Below the pieces are notes generated by a model, which did no database searches, was not told the origin of the DNA, and saw only the letters and a list, made by a program, of their open reading frames with translations. The position numbers were made by a program, and so were the translations under genes. A DNA stretch of 64,000 bases from Phocoena phocoena (taxonomy: Eukaryota > Chordata > Mammalia > Artiodactyla > Phocoenidae). The stretch lies in NCBI RefSeq assembly GCF_963924675.1, contig NC_089220.1:171354761-171418760 (forward strand), in the 5' to 3' direction. Every line of letters starts with the position of its first letter. Positions within the stretch are counted from its first letter, which is position 1. Positions 1 through 11,617 of the stretch are shown here, piece by piece.

Positions 1-2890
1 CTGAGTGTGTGCTGGAAGAGGTTGTGGACATCCAACAGCATTAAAATCAGCCACTAGGAAGTGTCTGGGTCAGAGACGTAGGTACAGGAACTCTTCTTCC
101 ACCTCAGAAATGTTCTGGGGAACACTAGGGTCGGCCCTGGGTAGCTGTTGTAGGAAAGCTCCTGATGGAAGGAGTCACACCTGGTGGGAAGTGGCGTCTG
201 CATTCAATAAGCCCTTCGATGACTCAACCCACTAAAATCCATGGGTGCAATTGCTTTTAATAAAAGCTACTGCAACTGTTTTCTTTGACTTGGGGAACGT
301 TCCCAGACTCTGTGCCCATCCTCTGGTTTCACTTACCCTGCCTTCCTTGGCTTCTAGCCAGGGGTCACCCTCCTACCTACAATTTCTTTCCGTCTCTTCT
401 CTTTAATTCCAGCCTCTTTGAATTTCTGATTGGATGTTCTACAGGTTTCTGACTTAAATTCCTCTCAGAGATGCTGGTTCTTGGGTCTCTAGTGGTCAAG
501 TGACCTTTTCCCCAACACCCTTCCCAGGTTTGGGGGACGGAACACCACAACTCAGGCCCAACACCTAAACTTCCATTTTCGGGGAGGGGGGTAGGTGAAG
601 GGGCTGCACCCAAAACATCCAGCAAGACTCAGTAGGAAAATTATTGCAACTTCCTGCATGGAGGGAAAAACAGCAGAAGAATACCCAGTCCCAGCGGGCT
701 TTCTTCCTCTGATTGCCATAGCAGTTTCACGAGGACTGAGTTATTTCTTAATTGCTTCATGGGTATCTAACTCCTGACTTCTCGTTTCTTTCATCTTACT
801 AGATTGTTAGCCCATTTGGGGTAAGAATGATGTACTGTGTGTACTGTGTGTCCTCATAGTATCTGGTAGAGCCTTTTACTTGGAATACGGGACCAAATTA
901 CATCAATATGTTTAAACACTAAGAAATATGCAGATATCCATAACTAGTGCTATCTCTATATACAGAGCTAGAAATAAATGCGATGGCCTCAGAGAAATTT
1001 CTGTGATTTTAAATGAAATGTGCTAGTTGAATAATCAGAGGCCTCTAGGAAGAGTCAGTGCGGATGTATCCAGTCGTTCTAGGAGGGGAGCAGGTGTCTT
1101 ACAAATCTAACAGAAGCTCCTGTAACTAAACACAGAAAATAGCTAGTCTTAGGTCACTGCTCCCAGTGTCGTCTCTAACTAATGAATCTTCATGAATTGA
1201 TTTTTAGGGAAGGTTTTGCTTTTCCCTGTATATTTTGCAAATACTGGCTAGACTCTTTAAATTGACGTTGCATCTCTCTGTCTCTCTCTCTCTACCTGGA
1301 TTAAACTGTGTTTGGAGTCTCCTTGCAGCCTTTATTCTCTTTGGGCAACGAGGTTCTTTTCGTCCAATTAACATACTCAGTGTGTTGTTTTAAACAGCTT
1401 TGGGCGGGGTGGGGGGGTGTTCAGTCCCTTTCTGCTTCGAGTCTGAGTGGAAAATGGGTTTCCATCTGTGCTGCCACGACACTCGCTGTGTCTCAGAGTC
1501 CAGCACCTCTGATGCATTGTCTCCATCCACTCCCACTGGGCTCAAAGGCAGGGCCCGTGGGAGCTGTGGTTGATAGGGGATGAGAAGGAGGGTGGGCGCT
1601 GCTGTTTGTATCAGTAATTGGAGATGACAGTTGTTCAATGATGGGGGAAAGGAATGCATTGTAAAAATCCCCTTTAATCCCTAATCATTTTTAAAATCAA
1701 AACAATGTGTATAATTTAATCAATGGAGAGCCAGTGGTAGATTCTGTGGACAGAGTAGGTTAAGAAAATGTACTAAGGAAATATGATTTTTGTTTCTAGG
1801 CATGAGACAAAATAGGAGGAGACAGAGGTAGGAAGGTTGGGGAGGCACTTTTACAGGAGCCAGGCCTATGGCTGCATAACCGTGGAGAAAGGAAACAGTT
1901 GGGACCGGGTAACGGATTGGAAGGAGTGAGGGAAGAGAGGTGATGTGCACCACAAGGTCCAAAAGAACATGAACGCTGCTGCCAACACTTAGAGACCAGA
2001 GAATGTGGAAGTGGGATCTGTTGTGGGTTAATGAGCTGCCTTCGTGACAGCCCTTCAAACGAGAGGTCAACTGCCCACGCTCATTGGCTCATATGTTCCT
2101 CAGTCTTGGGTTCTTGAGTTGGCCTGAGCCCCAGCACTGCACTCTGGGTGCAGAGTTTACAGGCCGATTGTTCCCATACTGCTTACTTTCCTCCAGACTC
2201 GCTCCCAGCAGTGCATAGAACTCAGCTTGCTGCCAGCCTGTGTGCATCTTCAAGGACTCGGGGGACTTGCTGCTGCAGTTCTGTGAAAACAAAGCTGTAT
2301 CTTCTCCAAGGGGTATTCCAGGTACACCCCATAGAGCTCCTCTAAAAAGTGTAATGCTGGATAGAAAGTAAGTTTTTTTTATGAATCCATCAAAATGTCT
2401 GGTGGCCTTCTTTTTCAGTTTGCATATGGAGGGGACTGGGGTTGGGGAAAGGAGTGAGAAACACGGGGGACAACTCAGGAGATGCATTTGGGGCAATGAA
2501 GGGGGGAGTACTTTCTGGTGTGGCTTGGCTTTTGTTTTGTTTTGGAGAGCGGTAAAGCCCGTGGCTCAATTTGGTTTTGATTAGCTGCAATTGCTGAAAA
2601 GAGACCCTTTGTCTTGGGCAAAGCCAGAGAGCAGTTGATATAGCAGTAATGTAATCCCAGATGCTTGATTTGGTTTCCTTGATTAAGGCCAACAGTGATA
2701 AGCACAGGCAATTCTCTGTAGAGGGAGCTGAGGCAGTCAGTGTAAGGGCCTGATTCAAAATGGTGCCAGATTCCTAAGATGGGATTTCAAATGTATCTGG
2801 AATTATGGCTCAGTGGATTCCGGTAATGTAGGTGAGCTGTTTAAACCAGAGAGCATGGGTTTCTGAATAGGGCCGAGTTACAGGGTTACG
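1..2890. other. Intergenic DNA, no gene recognised
   Basis: No exon with plausible splice sites and recognisable protein similarity was found on either strand. The short open frames here have no family motif and overlap one another on both strands, as expected by chance. A small CT-rich tract lies at 1273-1293. Ancient degraded repeats may be present but I could not assign any. Confidence 0.6.
1273..1293. repeat. Short (TC)n microsatellite
   Basis: An imperfect CT/TC dinucleotide run of about 21 bp, broken by one G. Low-complexity sequence with no gene context. Confidence 0.8.
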
Positions 2891-2920
2891 TCTATGTTTT
2901 CATGAGGTCCTGGCCAGCAG

Positions 2921-2921
<1 letters not shown>

Positions 2922-2956
<35 letters not shown>
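2922..2956. repeat. (TG)n microsatellite
   Basis: A pure TG run of about 17 units, followed by interrupted TG units to about 2972. Runs of this length are usually polymorphic. The open frames here encoding alternating Cys-Val or Thr-His are translations of the repeat, not genes. Confidence 0.95.
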
Positions 2957-2957
<1 letters not shown>

Positions 2958-2979
2958 TATGTGTGTCTGTGTTTTGAGT

Positions 2980-4060
2980 TTAGTTCTAGGAAGCAGAGTT
3001 AGGAAATCAGAGGCTGTCTTGTGTGCTTCCACTGTTCCAAAATTTTTTTTCTCTCTTAACAACTCAGACATTCTAAATCTCATGCAGAAGTATTCAAAAA
3101 TACCGTAACTGGAAAGACTTGAGTCAAGCCATTAACAGCTTGCTGGCACTAAATAAGGAAATGAAAGATGATCCCACTGGTACTGGGGAATCTTTGCGTG
3201 GATCGTGAGGCTTTTCCTAGTCACAAGAAGAGGCTGCCCCATGGTTTGTCACCCCGGCCACATCTGTCTTCCATGTAACTCACAGCCCCTGGGTACTAAA
3301 ACAATAATGAAAATACCCTTTTCTTTTCCCTCCTCAAAAGTTCTGGGACGCACCTTCACCCATTTTCTCTACAAAAAAAACAAAGAAACAAAGACATTTC
3401 CAAGTATGTATTTAAGTTAGGAACAGTTCCGATTCTTAAGGAAATTAAATAAAAATAAAACCCCTCAATTTAAGAATAAATCAAAAAATCAAGTGAATCC
3501 CATAGTCCTCATAAGTAATGGATAAAGTTTTAGCACATAAGTCAGTCTTTGAATTGATGACATCACAAATGTCAGTGCATTCAACAGGATAGAAATGTGG
3601 AGCATCTCCAATTTTTACTGACAGCACTAAGAGCGTTGCATGCTAATATAACTGCATAGCATGCCTTTTATTAAAGCAATTATATTGTATTTTCCATGCT
3701 AATTGTCAAGACATGAAAGTACAGAAAACATGCATGGGGAACATTTTTGGTAAATTGATGACATGTCATGTCTTTGGGCTGGAAGATTTTCTCATAAGAA
3801 CTGCTAACATTTGACCTGACCTATATTTTGGAAACTATGCCGTAGCGATTAATAGTTCTAGAGGCTCTATTCAATTTTTTTTAATGTCAAATTGGAATAA
3901 ATGTGTTTTTTTCCTTATCATGAAACCAACACGTTTATGAAGAAATTAGAATATACAACTAAGCATAACAAAGAAAATAAAAGCAATCAATAAGACTTCC
4001 TCCCCAGAATTAAGTCCTCTTAAAACCTTGGTGCACACTCTTCCATGTCCTTTGCTCTGT
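2980..4060. other. AT-rich intergenic DNA, nothing recognised
   Basis: Unassigned AT-rich sequence. I see no exon, RNA gene or clear repeat family here. Confidence 0.5.
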
Positions 4061-4065
4061 ATGCA

Positions 4066-4177
4066 TGTAGTAGGGTGACCAGCTGTCCCAATTTGATGAC
4101 TGAGGAGTTTCCTGGGGCCTTCAGTTATCAAACTGATCAGTTCCGGGCAAAATGGGAGAGTTGGTTGTGTAGATGTA
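4066..4177. mobile_element. Possible decayed palindromic DNA transposon (MITE-like)
   Basis: The left end reads like the start of a family of short palindromic mammalian DNA elements that begin AGTAGGGTGACCA. The right end, around GGGCAAAATGGGAGAGTTGGTT, is an approximate inverted counterpart. The middle contains sequence like the expected GACTGAGG.GTTTCC.GGG core. The right terminus is badly decayed, so the family assignment is tentative. Confidence 0.4.
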
Positions 4178-4179
4178 TT

Positions 4180-4236
4180 TGTGCGTGTGCGTGCACGCAC
4201 ACACGCGTGCATGCACGCACACGCACGCACACACAC
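4180..4236. repeat. 57-bp alternating purine/pyrimidine tract (TG/CG/CA mix)
   Basis: Every base alternates purine and pyrimidine. GTGCGT units lead into GCACGCACAC units and are rich in CpG. The tract contains the self-complementary cores GTGTGCGTGCACGCACAC and GCGTGCATGCACGC. Such sequence can adopt Z-DNA or cruciform structure. Overlapping His/Cys/Val-rich open frames are artefacts. Confidence 0.9.
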
Positions 4237-4439
4237 AAACGTAAACATACACATGCATTAATAAATATCGTAAAACCATTTTTATTAGAAATGTCAAGTG
4301 CTGGGCCAGCCCTAAACTCTTTCCATGCATTATCATGTTTCCCAGTATTCAAGAGAGCATTTTTAAAGCTTAGCGAGGCATTTTTTCATTAGCGCGTGTC
4401 CTGTTATAGCCTGAGTCTGTTTCCTCATTGGGGCAGGGT

Positions 4440-4637
4440 GGTAGTCAGCCACGTCTATGTATTTTTTTCTATTTTGCCATTTCCTTTTTAATTTTAGTTC
4501 TGGTTTTCTACATACAGAAATTGTAAAATTTTATGTCAGTGCTATCATTTTCTCACTATAGGTAATGCTTAGAAAGTCTTTTTTCCATCCCAAGGCCATC
4601 CAAAGTCACTTAGAACTTTTACTAATACTCTTAAAAT
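4440..4637 (-). mobile_element. Old L1M fragment, antisense, left half of a split element
   Basis: Sequence such as ATGCTTAGAAAGTCTT followed by TTCCATCCCAAGG matches the antisense ORF2 C-terminal region of old mammalian L1s. It stops at the target site of the full-length L1 and appears to resume at 12813-13085. The outer left boundary is uncertain. Confidence 0.6.
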
Positions 4638-5110
4638 GTTTTTTCTAATTTTTTACTGAGATATAATTGATAAATAACTTTGTATTAGTCCATGGTATGA
4701 AACATAATGATTTGACATATGTATATATCGCAAAATGTTTACCACAATTTAATTAACATCCGTCATGTCACATGGTTACAGTTTTTGTCTTACAATGAGA
4801 GCATTTACGACTACTCTCTTAGCAACTTTCAAAATGCAATACAGTATTGTTAACTATAGTTATCATGCTGTATATTACATCCCAAGACATTATCTTATAA
4901 TTGTAAGTTTGTATCTTTTGACTGCCTTCACCCATTTCACCTCACCCCCTGCTTTAGGCAAACACCAATCTGTTCTCTGTCTCTGTGCGCAGTTTGTGTT
5001 TTTAGATACCACATGTGAATGAAACAACACAGTATTTGTCTTTCTCTGTCTGACATATTTCACTTCGAAAAATGCCCTCAAGGTCCATCCATGTTGTCAC
5101 AAAAGGCAGG

Positions 5111-5156
5111 ATTTCCTTCTTTTTTACCGCTGAATAATATTTGTATATTTATATAT

Positions 5157-5188
<32 letters not shown>

Positions 5189-5211
5189 TCAGCCGTAAAA
5201 AAGAAGGAAAT
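5111..5211. repeat. Inverted repeat with 26-bp arms around a TA-rich centre
   Basis: The left arm at 5111-5136 (ATTTCCTTC...GCTGAATA) and the right arm at 5186-5211 are reverse complements with a single mismatch. Between them are about 49 bp of mostly TA dinucleotides. It lies within the antisense L1 ORF2 C-terminal region, where other copies continue directly into TATATATACCACAT, so the right arm is extra sequence in this copy. Confidence 0.9.
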
Positions 5212-7642
5212 TCATATATATATCCATATATATCACATTATCTTTATCCATTCATACATCAATGGACACGTGAGTTGTTTCTATGTCTTGGCTATCGTGA
5301 ATCATTCTGTGATGAACATGGGGACACAGATAACCTCTTGGAGACAGTTATTTAGTTTCCTTTGGATAAATACACAGAAGTGGAATTGTTGGATCACATG
5401 GTAGTTTTATTTTTAATTTTTTGAGGAATCTCCATACTGTTTTCCATAGTGGCTGCACCAATTAACATTCCCACTAACAGTGCACAAGGGTTCCCTTTTC
5501 TCTGTATCCTGGCCAGCACGTTTTCTCTCTTGTGATTTTGGTAATAACCATTCTAATAGGTGTGGGTGATATCTCATTGTGGTTTCGATTTGTATTTCCA
5601 TGATGATTAACGATGTTGAGAACCTTTTCACGTATCTATTGGCCATCTGTATGTCGTCTTTGGAAAAATGTCTATTCAGATCCTCTGCCCATAGTTTAAT
5701 CAGATTGTTTTGTTTTTGTTTTTTTGGCTTTTTTGCTATTGAATTGTATGAGTTTTTATATATTTTGGCTGTTAGCCCCCATCAGACATACAATTAGCAA
5801 ATATTTTCTCCCAGTGCATAGGCCATAGACTGCCTCTTCATTTTGTTGATGGTTTCCTTTGCTGTGCAGAAACTTTTTAGTTTGATGTAATCCCACTTGT
5901 TTATTTTTGGTTTTTCCTTTGTTTTTCATGTCAAATCCAAAAAAATCATTGCCAAGACCAATGTCAAGGAGTTTTCTTCTAGGAGCTTTATGATTTCATA
6001 TCTTCTGTTAAGTCTTCAATCCATTTTGAGTTGATGTTTGTGTGCAGTGTAAGATAGTGATCCAGTTTCATTCTTTTGCATGTGACTGTCCAGTATTCCC
6101 AGTATAATTTCTTGAAGAGACTCTCCTTTACTCCCCCTGCCTTATATATTCTTAGCTCCTTTGTTGTAAATTAATTGACCACGTACATATGAGTTTATTT
6201 CTGGGCTCTCTTTTCTGTTTCATTGGTCTATGTGTCTGTTTTTTATGCCAATACCATACTGTTTTGATTGCTATACCTTTGTTATGTAGTTGGAAATCAG
6301 GAAGCATTATGCCTCCTGCTATGTTCTTTCTCAAGGTTACTTCAGCTATTGAGGGTCTTTGTGGTTCCATACAAATTTTAGGATTGTTTGTTCTGTTTCT
6401 GTTAAAAATCCCTTTGGAATTTTGGTAGGGATTTCATTGAATCCATAGATTGCTTTGGGTAGTGTGGACATTTTAACAATTTAATTCTTCCAATCCATGA
6501 ACGGTTATTTGTGTCTTCTTTCATCAGTGTTGTATATTTTCCATGTACAGGTCTTTACCTCCTTTGTTAAATATGTTTTCAGATATTTTATTATTTTGAT
6601 GCAATTAAAATGGAATTTTCCCCCTAATTTCTCTTTCTGATAGTTGTTGTTACTGTATAGAAACCCAACAGATTTTTGTAATTGGATTTTGTAACCTGCA
6701 GCTTTGCCGAATTCTTTTATTAGTTCTAACAATTTTTAGTGCAGTCTTTAGGTCTTCTATATAAAATATATCATGTCATCTACAAATAGAGACAGTTTTA
6801 CCTCTTCCTTTCCAATGTGGATACCTTTTATTTCTTTTTCTTACCTAATTGCTCTGGTTAGGACTTCCAGTACTATGTTGGATAAAAGTGTCAAGAGTGG
6901 GCATCCTTATTCCTAATCTTTGAGGAAACACTTTCAATTTTCTACTGTTGAGTATGATGTTGACTGTGGACTTGTCATATATGGCTTTTTTTATGTTGAG
7001 AAACATTCTCTCTGTACTCATTTTGTTGAGAGTTTTTATCATGAATGGATGTTGAATTTGTCAGATGCTTTTTCTGCATCTATTGAGATGGTCAAATAAC
7101 TTTTGATCCTTCATTTTGTTAAAGTGATGCATCACATTGATTTGCAGATGTTTAAGCATCCTTGCATCCCAGGGACAAATCCCATTTTATCATGGTGTAT
7201 GATTCTTTTAATGTATTGTTGAATGCAATTTGTTACTGTTTTGTTGAGGAATTTTACATCTATGTTCATCAGGGATATTTGCCTGTAATTTTCTTTATCT
7301 TGTAATGTCCTTGTCTGGTTTTGATAGCAGGCTAACAATGGCCTTATAAAATCATTTTGGAAGCGGTCCCTCCTCTTCTGTTTTTTGGAAGATTGAGAAC
7401 GATTAGTTAATTGTTCTCTAAATGTTTGATAAAATTCATCAATGAAGCTGGTGATCATGGACTTCTGTTTGTTGGGAGAGTGTTGTTTACTGATTCAATC
7501 TTGTTACTAATAATCATTCTCTTGAGATTTTCTGTTTCTTTTTGATTGAGTCTTGGTAGCTTGTATGTTTCCAGGAATTTTTCCATTTCTTCTAGGTTGT
7601 CCAGTATGTTGGTATAATTGTTCATAGTCTCTTATTCTTTTT

Positions 7643-7994
7643 ATAAAATTTAATTTTATTTATTTATTTTTTTGGCTGCATTGGGTCTTCATTGATGTGT
7701 GCAGGCTTTCTCTAGTGTGGCGAGCAGGGGCAACTCTTTGTTGTGGTGCATGGAGTTCTCATTTCAGTGGCTTCTCTTGTTGTGGAGCATGGGCTCTAGG
7801 TGCGTGGGCTTCAGTGATTGTGGCATGTGGGCTCAGTAGTTGTGGCTCATGGGCTCTGGAGCACAGGCTCAGTGGTTGTGGTGCACGGGCTTAGTTGCTC
7901 TGCAGCATGTGGGATCTTCCCGGACCAGGGCTTGAACCCGTGTCCCATGCATTGGCAGGCGGATTCTTAACCACTGCATCACCAGGGAAGCCCC
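7643..7994 (-). mobile_element. CHR-type SINE, long form, antisense
   Basis: A tRNA-Glu-derived SINE on the minus strand. Its head is at the right (RC of ACCAGGGAAGCCCC) with a B-box-like RC of CCAGGGCTTGAACCC, and an A/T-rich tail (ATTTATTTATTT) is at the left. It is flanked by the duplication AGTCTCTTATTCTTTT at 7626 and 7995. It is about 350 bp, the long form that retains the tandem GGCTCAGTAGTTGTGG-like body. It is inserted in the full-length L1, so it is younger than that L1. Confidence 0.92.
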
Positions 7995-8802
7995 AGTCTC
8001 TTATTCTTTTTTGTAGTTCTAAGGTATCAGTTTTAATGTTTCCTCCTTCAATACTGATTTTGAATCCTCTCTTTTTTCCTTGGTGAGTTTAGCTAAAGAT
8101 TTGTCAATTTTATTCATCTTTTCAAAAAACCAACTCAATTTCATGTCTTCGGTTGCCTTTTTAGTGTCTGTTTCATGTATTTCTGCTCTGATTTCATTAT
8201 TTCCTTCCTACTACTAAATTTAGACTTAGTTTCTTCTTCTTCTAGTCCTTGAGCTGTAAAGTTAGGTTATTTGAGATTTTTCTTGTTTCTTAAGGTGGCC
8301 ATTTATCATTATTTAATTCCCACTTAGAACTTCTTTTGTTGTATCCCATAAGTGTTGATATGTTGTATTTACATTTTCATTTCTCTCTCGTGTGGTAATT
8401 GACTTCTAGTTTCATACCATTGTGGTCAGAAAAGATGCTTGATATGATTTCAGTCTTAAATTTATTGTCTGTTTTTATAGTCTGACATATGATTTATTCT
8501 GGATTATGTTCCATGTGTGCTTGAGAATAATGTGTTCTGTTGCTTTTGGATGGAATGTTCTATTAAGTGTCTTGTAATTCCATCCAGTCTAGCATGTAGT
8601 TTCAGTCCAGTGTTTCCTTATTGATTTTTTTTTTGTCTGGATGATCTAACCATTGTTGAAAGTGGGAGTATTGCAGTCCACAACTATTATTGTATCGCTG
8701 TCTATCTCTCCCTTCAGGTTTGTTAATATTTGCATTAGATATTTAGGTGTTCCTATGTTGGTTGCATAAATATTTACAAGTGTTATCTCCTTTTGTTGAA
8801 TC

Positions 8803-9403
8803 TGTTACCAAGGTCAGGTTTAGCTGCTTGCCACCTGAAAGCCAGTACTCGAGAGGCAAGTGTTAGGTGAAAAAGAAAGGTTGCCTTATTCAGGAGACCA
8901 ACAACCTGGAGAGAAGGCAGACTCGTGTCCAAGAACCTACTCTAAAGATTCTGCTTTACCATGAAAGTTTTTAAAGGGAGAAAGGGGAAGTTAATCACAG
9001 TTGGTCATTTGGGAAAGGGGGTCAGAGTCTTCATTATCTTCTACTGTGTGCAGACTTTCTTCTGATTGGTTGGTGGTGAGGTAACAGGGCGGTGTTCCAG
9101 GAATCTTGTACTCAGCCTGAAGTTACCATCCTCCCTCTGGGTGGGGGCCTTAGTTCCTGCAGCAGAAACTCAAGATATTGAGTTCATACTGAGTACATAT
9201 ATATTCCTTGAGGAGGAGCCACAACCTGCACTATTGTTTCTTGGCTGCTCCTCCTTTGTTTCTGCATTCTCTCCCTTCCCTGAGTAGCCACTGTTTGAAT
9301 CTGCCAAGGAGGCTGAATGAAGCCTCGTCCCTACAGACAAGAAATGGGGGACATGGAAAGGATTTGTACCTAGAAGGGCCCCACAGAGTCCTGTTCAGTT
9401 TCA
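8803..9403 (-). mobile_element. Solo LTR of an endogenous retrovirus (ERV1-like)
   Basis: A 601-bp block interrupts the L1 consensus exactly. It starts TG and ends CA on either strand and is flanked by 4-bp duplications (AATC at 8799-8802, AATT at 9404-9407), which suits a gammaretrovirus-like ERV1 LTR. In the minus orientation it begins TGAAACTGAAC and has a degenerate polyadenylation signal AATAAG (8890-8885) followed by a U5-like segment. No internal viral region is present, so this is a solo LTR formed by recombination. Orientation is inferred. Confidence 0.8.
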
Positions 9404-10716
9404 AATTGACCCTTCTGTCACTATATAATGACCTTTGTTTCTTATTACAGTTTGTGTTGAAGTAGAAGTACAGGTACCCCAGCTTGCTTTTGATTTCCAT
9501 TTGCGTGCAGTATGTTTTTCCATCCCTTCAATTTCAGCCTGTGTGTGTCTTTAAAGCTGAAGTGCATCTCTTATAGGCCACATATAGTTGGGTTTTGTTT
9601 TTCATTGATTCAGCACCCCCCACCCCATTTCTTTTGATTGGAGAACTTAGTCCATTTACATTTAAAGTAATGAATGATAGGTATGGATTTAATATTGCCA
9701 TTTTGTAATTGTTCTCTCACTGTTTTGTAAGTTCTTCATTCCTTTCTTCTCTTACTCTCTTCCTTTGTGATTTAATGATTTTCTATAGTGGTATGCTTAG
9801 TCCTTCCTCTTTATCTTTTGTGTATTTATTATAGGTTTTTGCTTTATGTTACCATGAAGCTCATATAAAACATCTTATATTTACAACAGTCTAGTTTAAG
9901 CTGATAACAACTTAACTTAGAATGCATACTAAAGCTAGACATTTTGAAATGCTCCCCCTTGTTGTTTTGATGTCACAATTTACATTTTTTATCTTGTTTA
10001 TACTTTAGCAAATTATGTAGTTATAGTTTTTTAATACTTCTGTCTTTTAACTTTCATGCTAGATTTATATGTGATTTACCCACCATGATGACAACATTAG
10101 AGTATTCTGAATTTATATTTACCTTTACCACTGCAATTTGTTCTTTCATATGTTTTCCTGTTACTAATTAGTACCCTTTTGTTTTAGCTTAAAGAAGCCC
10201 CTTTAACTTTTATTTTTTTGGGTATGGCCAGTCTAGTGGTCACGAACTTCTTCAGTTTTTCTGGTCTGGAAAACTCTTTATCTCTCCTTAAATTCTGAAG
10301 AACAGCTATTCCAGGTAGAATATTCTTGGTTGGCAGTTTTTTCTTCTTTCAGCACTTAGAGTGTATAGTGCTATTCCCTTTGGCTTGCAAAATTTCTTCT
10401 GAAAAATTTGCTGATGGTCTTATAGGGGTTCTCTTGTGCATAATGTTGTTTTTCTCTTGCTGCTTTAAAAATTCTCTCCCTGTCTTTAACTTATAAATTA
10501 TAATGTGTCCTCTTGTGTGTCTTGTTGAATTCATCCTTTTTGGAATGTTTTGAGCTTCTTAGATCTGTATGTCTGTTTCTTTCCCCAAGTTAGGGAAGTT
10601 TTCAGCCATTATTTCTTCAAGTAAGCTTTCTGCCTTCCCTTCTCGTTCTGTGACTCCTGTAGTGAATATTCACCCACTTGTTGTTCCATAAGTCCCTTAA
10701 TCTATCTTCACATTTT

Positions 10717-10962
10717 AAAAAAAGTTAATTAATTTGGCTGCACCAGATCTTCGTTGTGGCACATGGGGTCTTCGTTGTGGCACATGGGGTCTTCATTGTG
10801 GCATGTGGGATGTTCGTTGTAGCATGCGGGATCTTTAGTTGTGGCATGTGGGCTCTTAGTTTCAGCATGCATTTGGGATCTAGTTCCCTGACTAGGGATT
10901 GAACCCAGGCACCCTGCGTTGGGAGCACTGAGTCTTAACCACTGGACCACCAGTGAAGTCCC
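10717..10962 (-). mobile_element. tRNA-Glu SINE, antisense, with internal tandem repeats
   Basis: The head is at the right (RC of GGACCACCAGTGAAGTCCC, with a B-box-like RC of GGGATTGAACCC). The body consists of about five tandem units of 20-21 bp based on CTTCGTTGTGGCACATGGGGT. The tail is AT-rich (GTTAATTAATTT). The encoded 7-residue repeats in overlapping frames are a consequence of the tandem units. The flanking duplication is weak. It is inserted in the ORF1/ORF2 region of the full-length L1. Confidence 0.8.
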
Positions 10963-10995
10963 AATCTTTTAATTCTTTTTTTTTTTTTTCCTCCT

Positions 10996-11259
10996 CTAGT
11001 CGAGTGATTTCCACTGCCCTGTCTTTGAGTTTGCTGATCTTTCTTCTACTTCATTTTTTCTGCTGTTGAGCCCCTCAATTAGAATTTTCAGTTCAGTTTT
11101 TATATTTTTCAGCATGATGATTTCTGTTTGATACTTTCTTCTATTTTCTCTCTCTTTGTTGAAATTTTTACTCTGTTCATGAATTATTCTCCTGAGTTCG
11201 GTGAGCATCCTTATGGCTATTATTTTGAACTCTTTATCAGGTAAGTCATTTATCTCCAT
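10996..11259 (-). pseudogene. L1 ORF1 N-terminal remnant
   Basis: An 88-codon open frame beginning MEINDLPDKEF. It corresponds to the segment before and within the ORF1 coiled coil, and aligns in kind with MEIGNLPEKEF of the younger L1 at 39498-39794. ORF1 encodes the RNA-binding chaperone of L1. Here the downstream RNA-recognition and C-terminal parts are out of frame or interrupted by a SINE, so no functional protein is expected. Confidence 0.8.
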
Positions 11260-11617
11260 TTCATTAAGGTGTGTTGATTGAGTCCTTTTGCTTTTGTTTG
11301 GAAAATATTCTTCTGTTTCTTGATTTTCCTTGACCCTCTGTGTGGGTCAAGGAAATATAAATAAAACACTGACCACTCCCAGTCTTAAGGGCATGGTCTC
11401 CTGTAGGAGATTAACCTATCATTCGGAACTGCCCTAGCTCTGGGTTGTTTCTCTAACCTTTGTGGGTGTCCAAGTGCCTTCTTTGTTCTTAGTGGCTCCT
11501 AGTAGTTGAGGGTGTGCCAAGACCTTTTAGTATCCCAAAGAGGGAGGATCTTAGCACCTAGATGCAGGCTGATTGGAAGCTGGACCCTAGGCAGCAGCTT
11601 TTAAAGTACGCAAATAG

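Noticed and set aside
1..2890. Possible 5' end of the neighbouring gene (ITGA8 lies next to MINDY3 in human)
   Set aside because: No CpG-rich promoter or integrin-like coding sequence was seen. The human spacing between these genes is comparable to or larger than the flank available here.
3946..4392. Cys/His/Val-rich open frames resembling metal-binding repeats
   Set aside because: They are translations of the alternating TG/CG/CA tract in several frames on both strands.
10740..10860. Possible CRISPR-like array (regular 20-21-bp repeats)
   Set aside because: The units are contiguous without spacers and lie inside a mammalian SINE.
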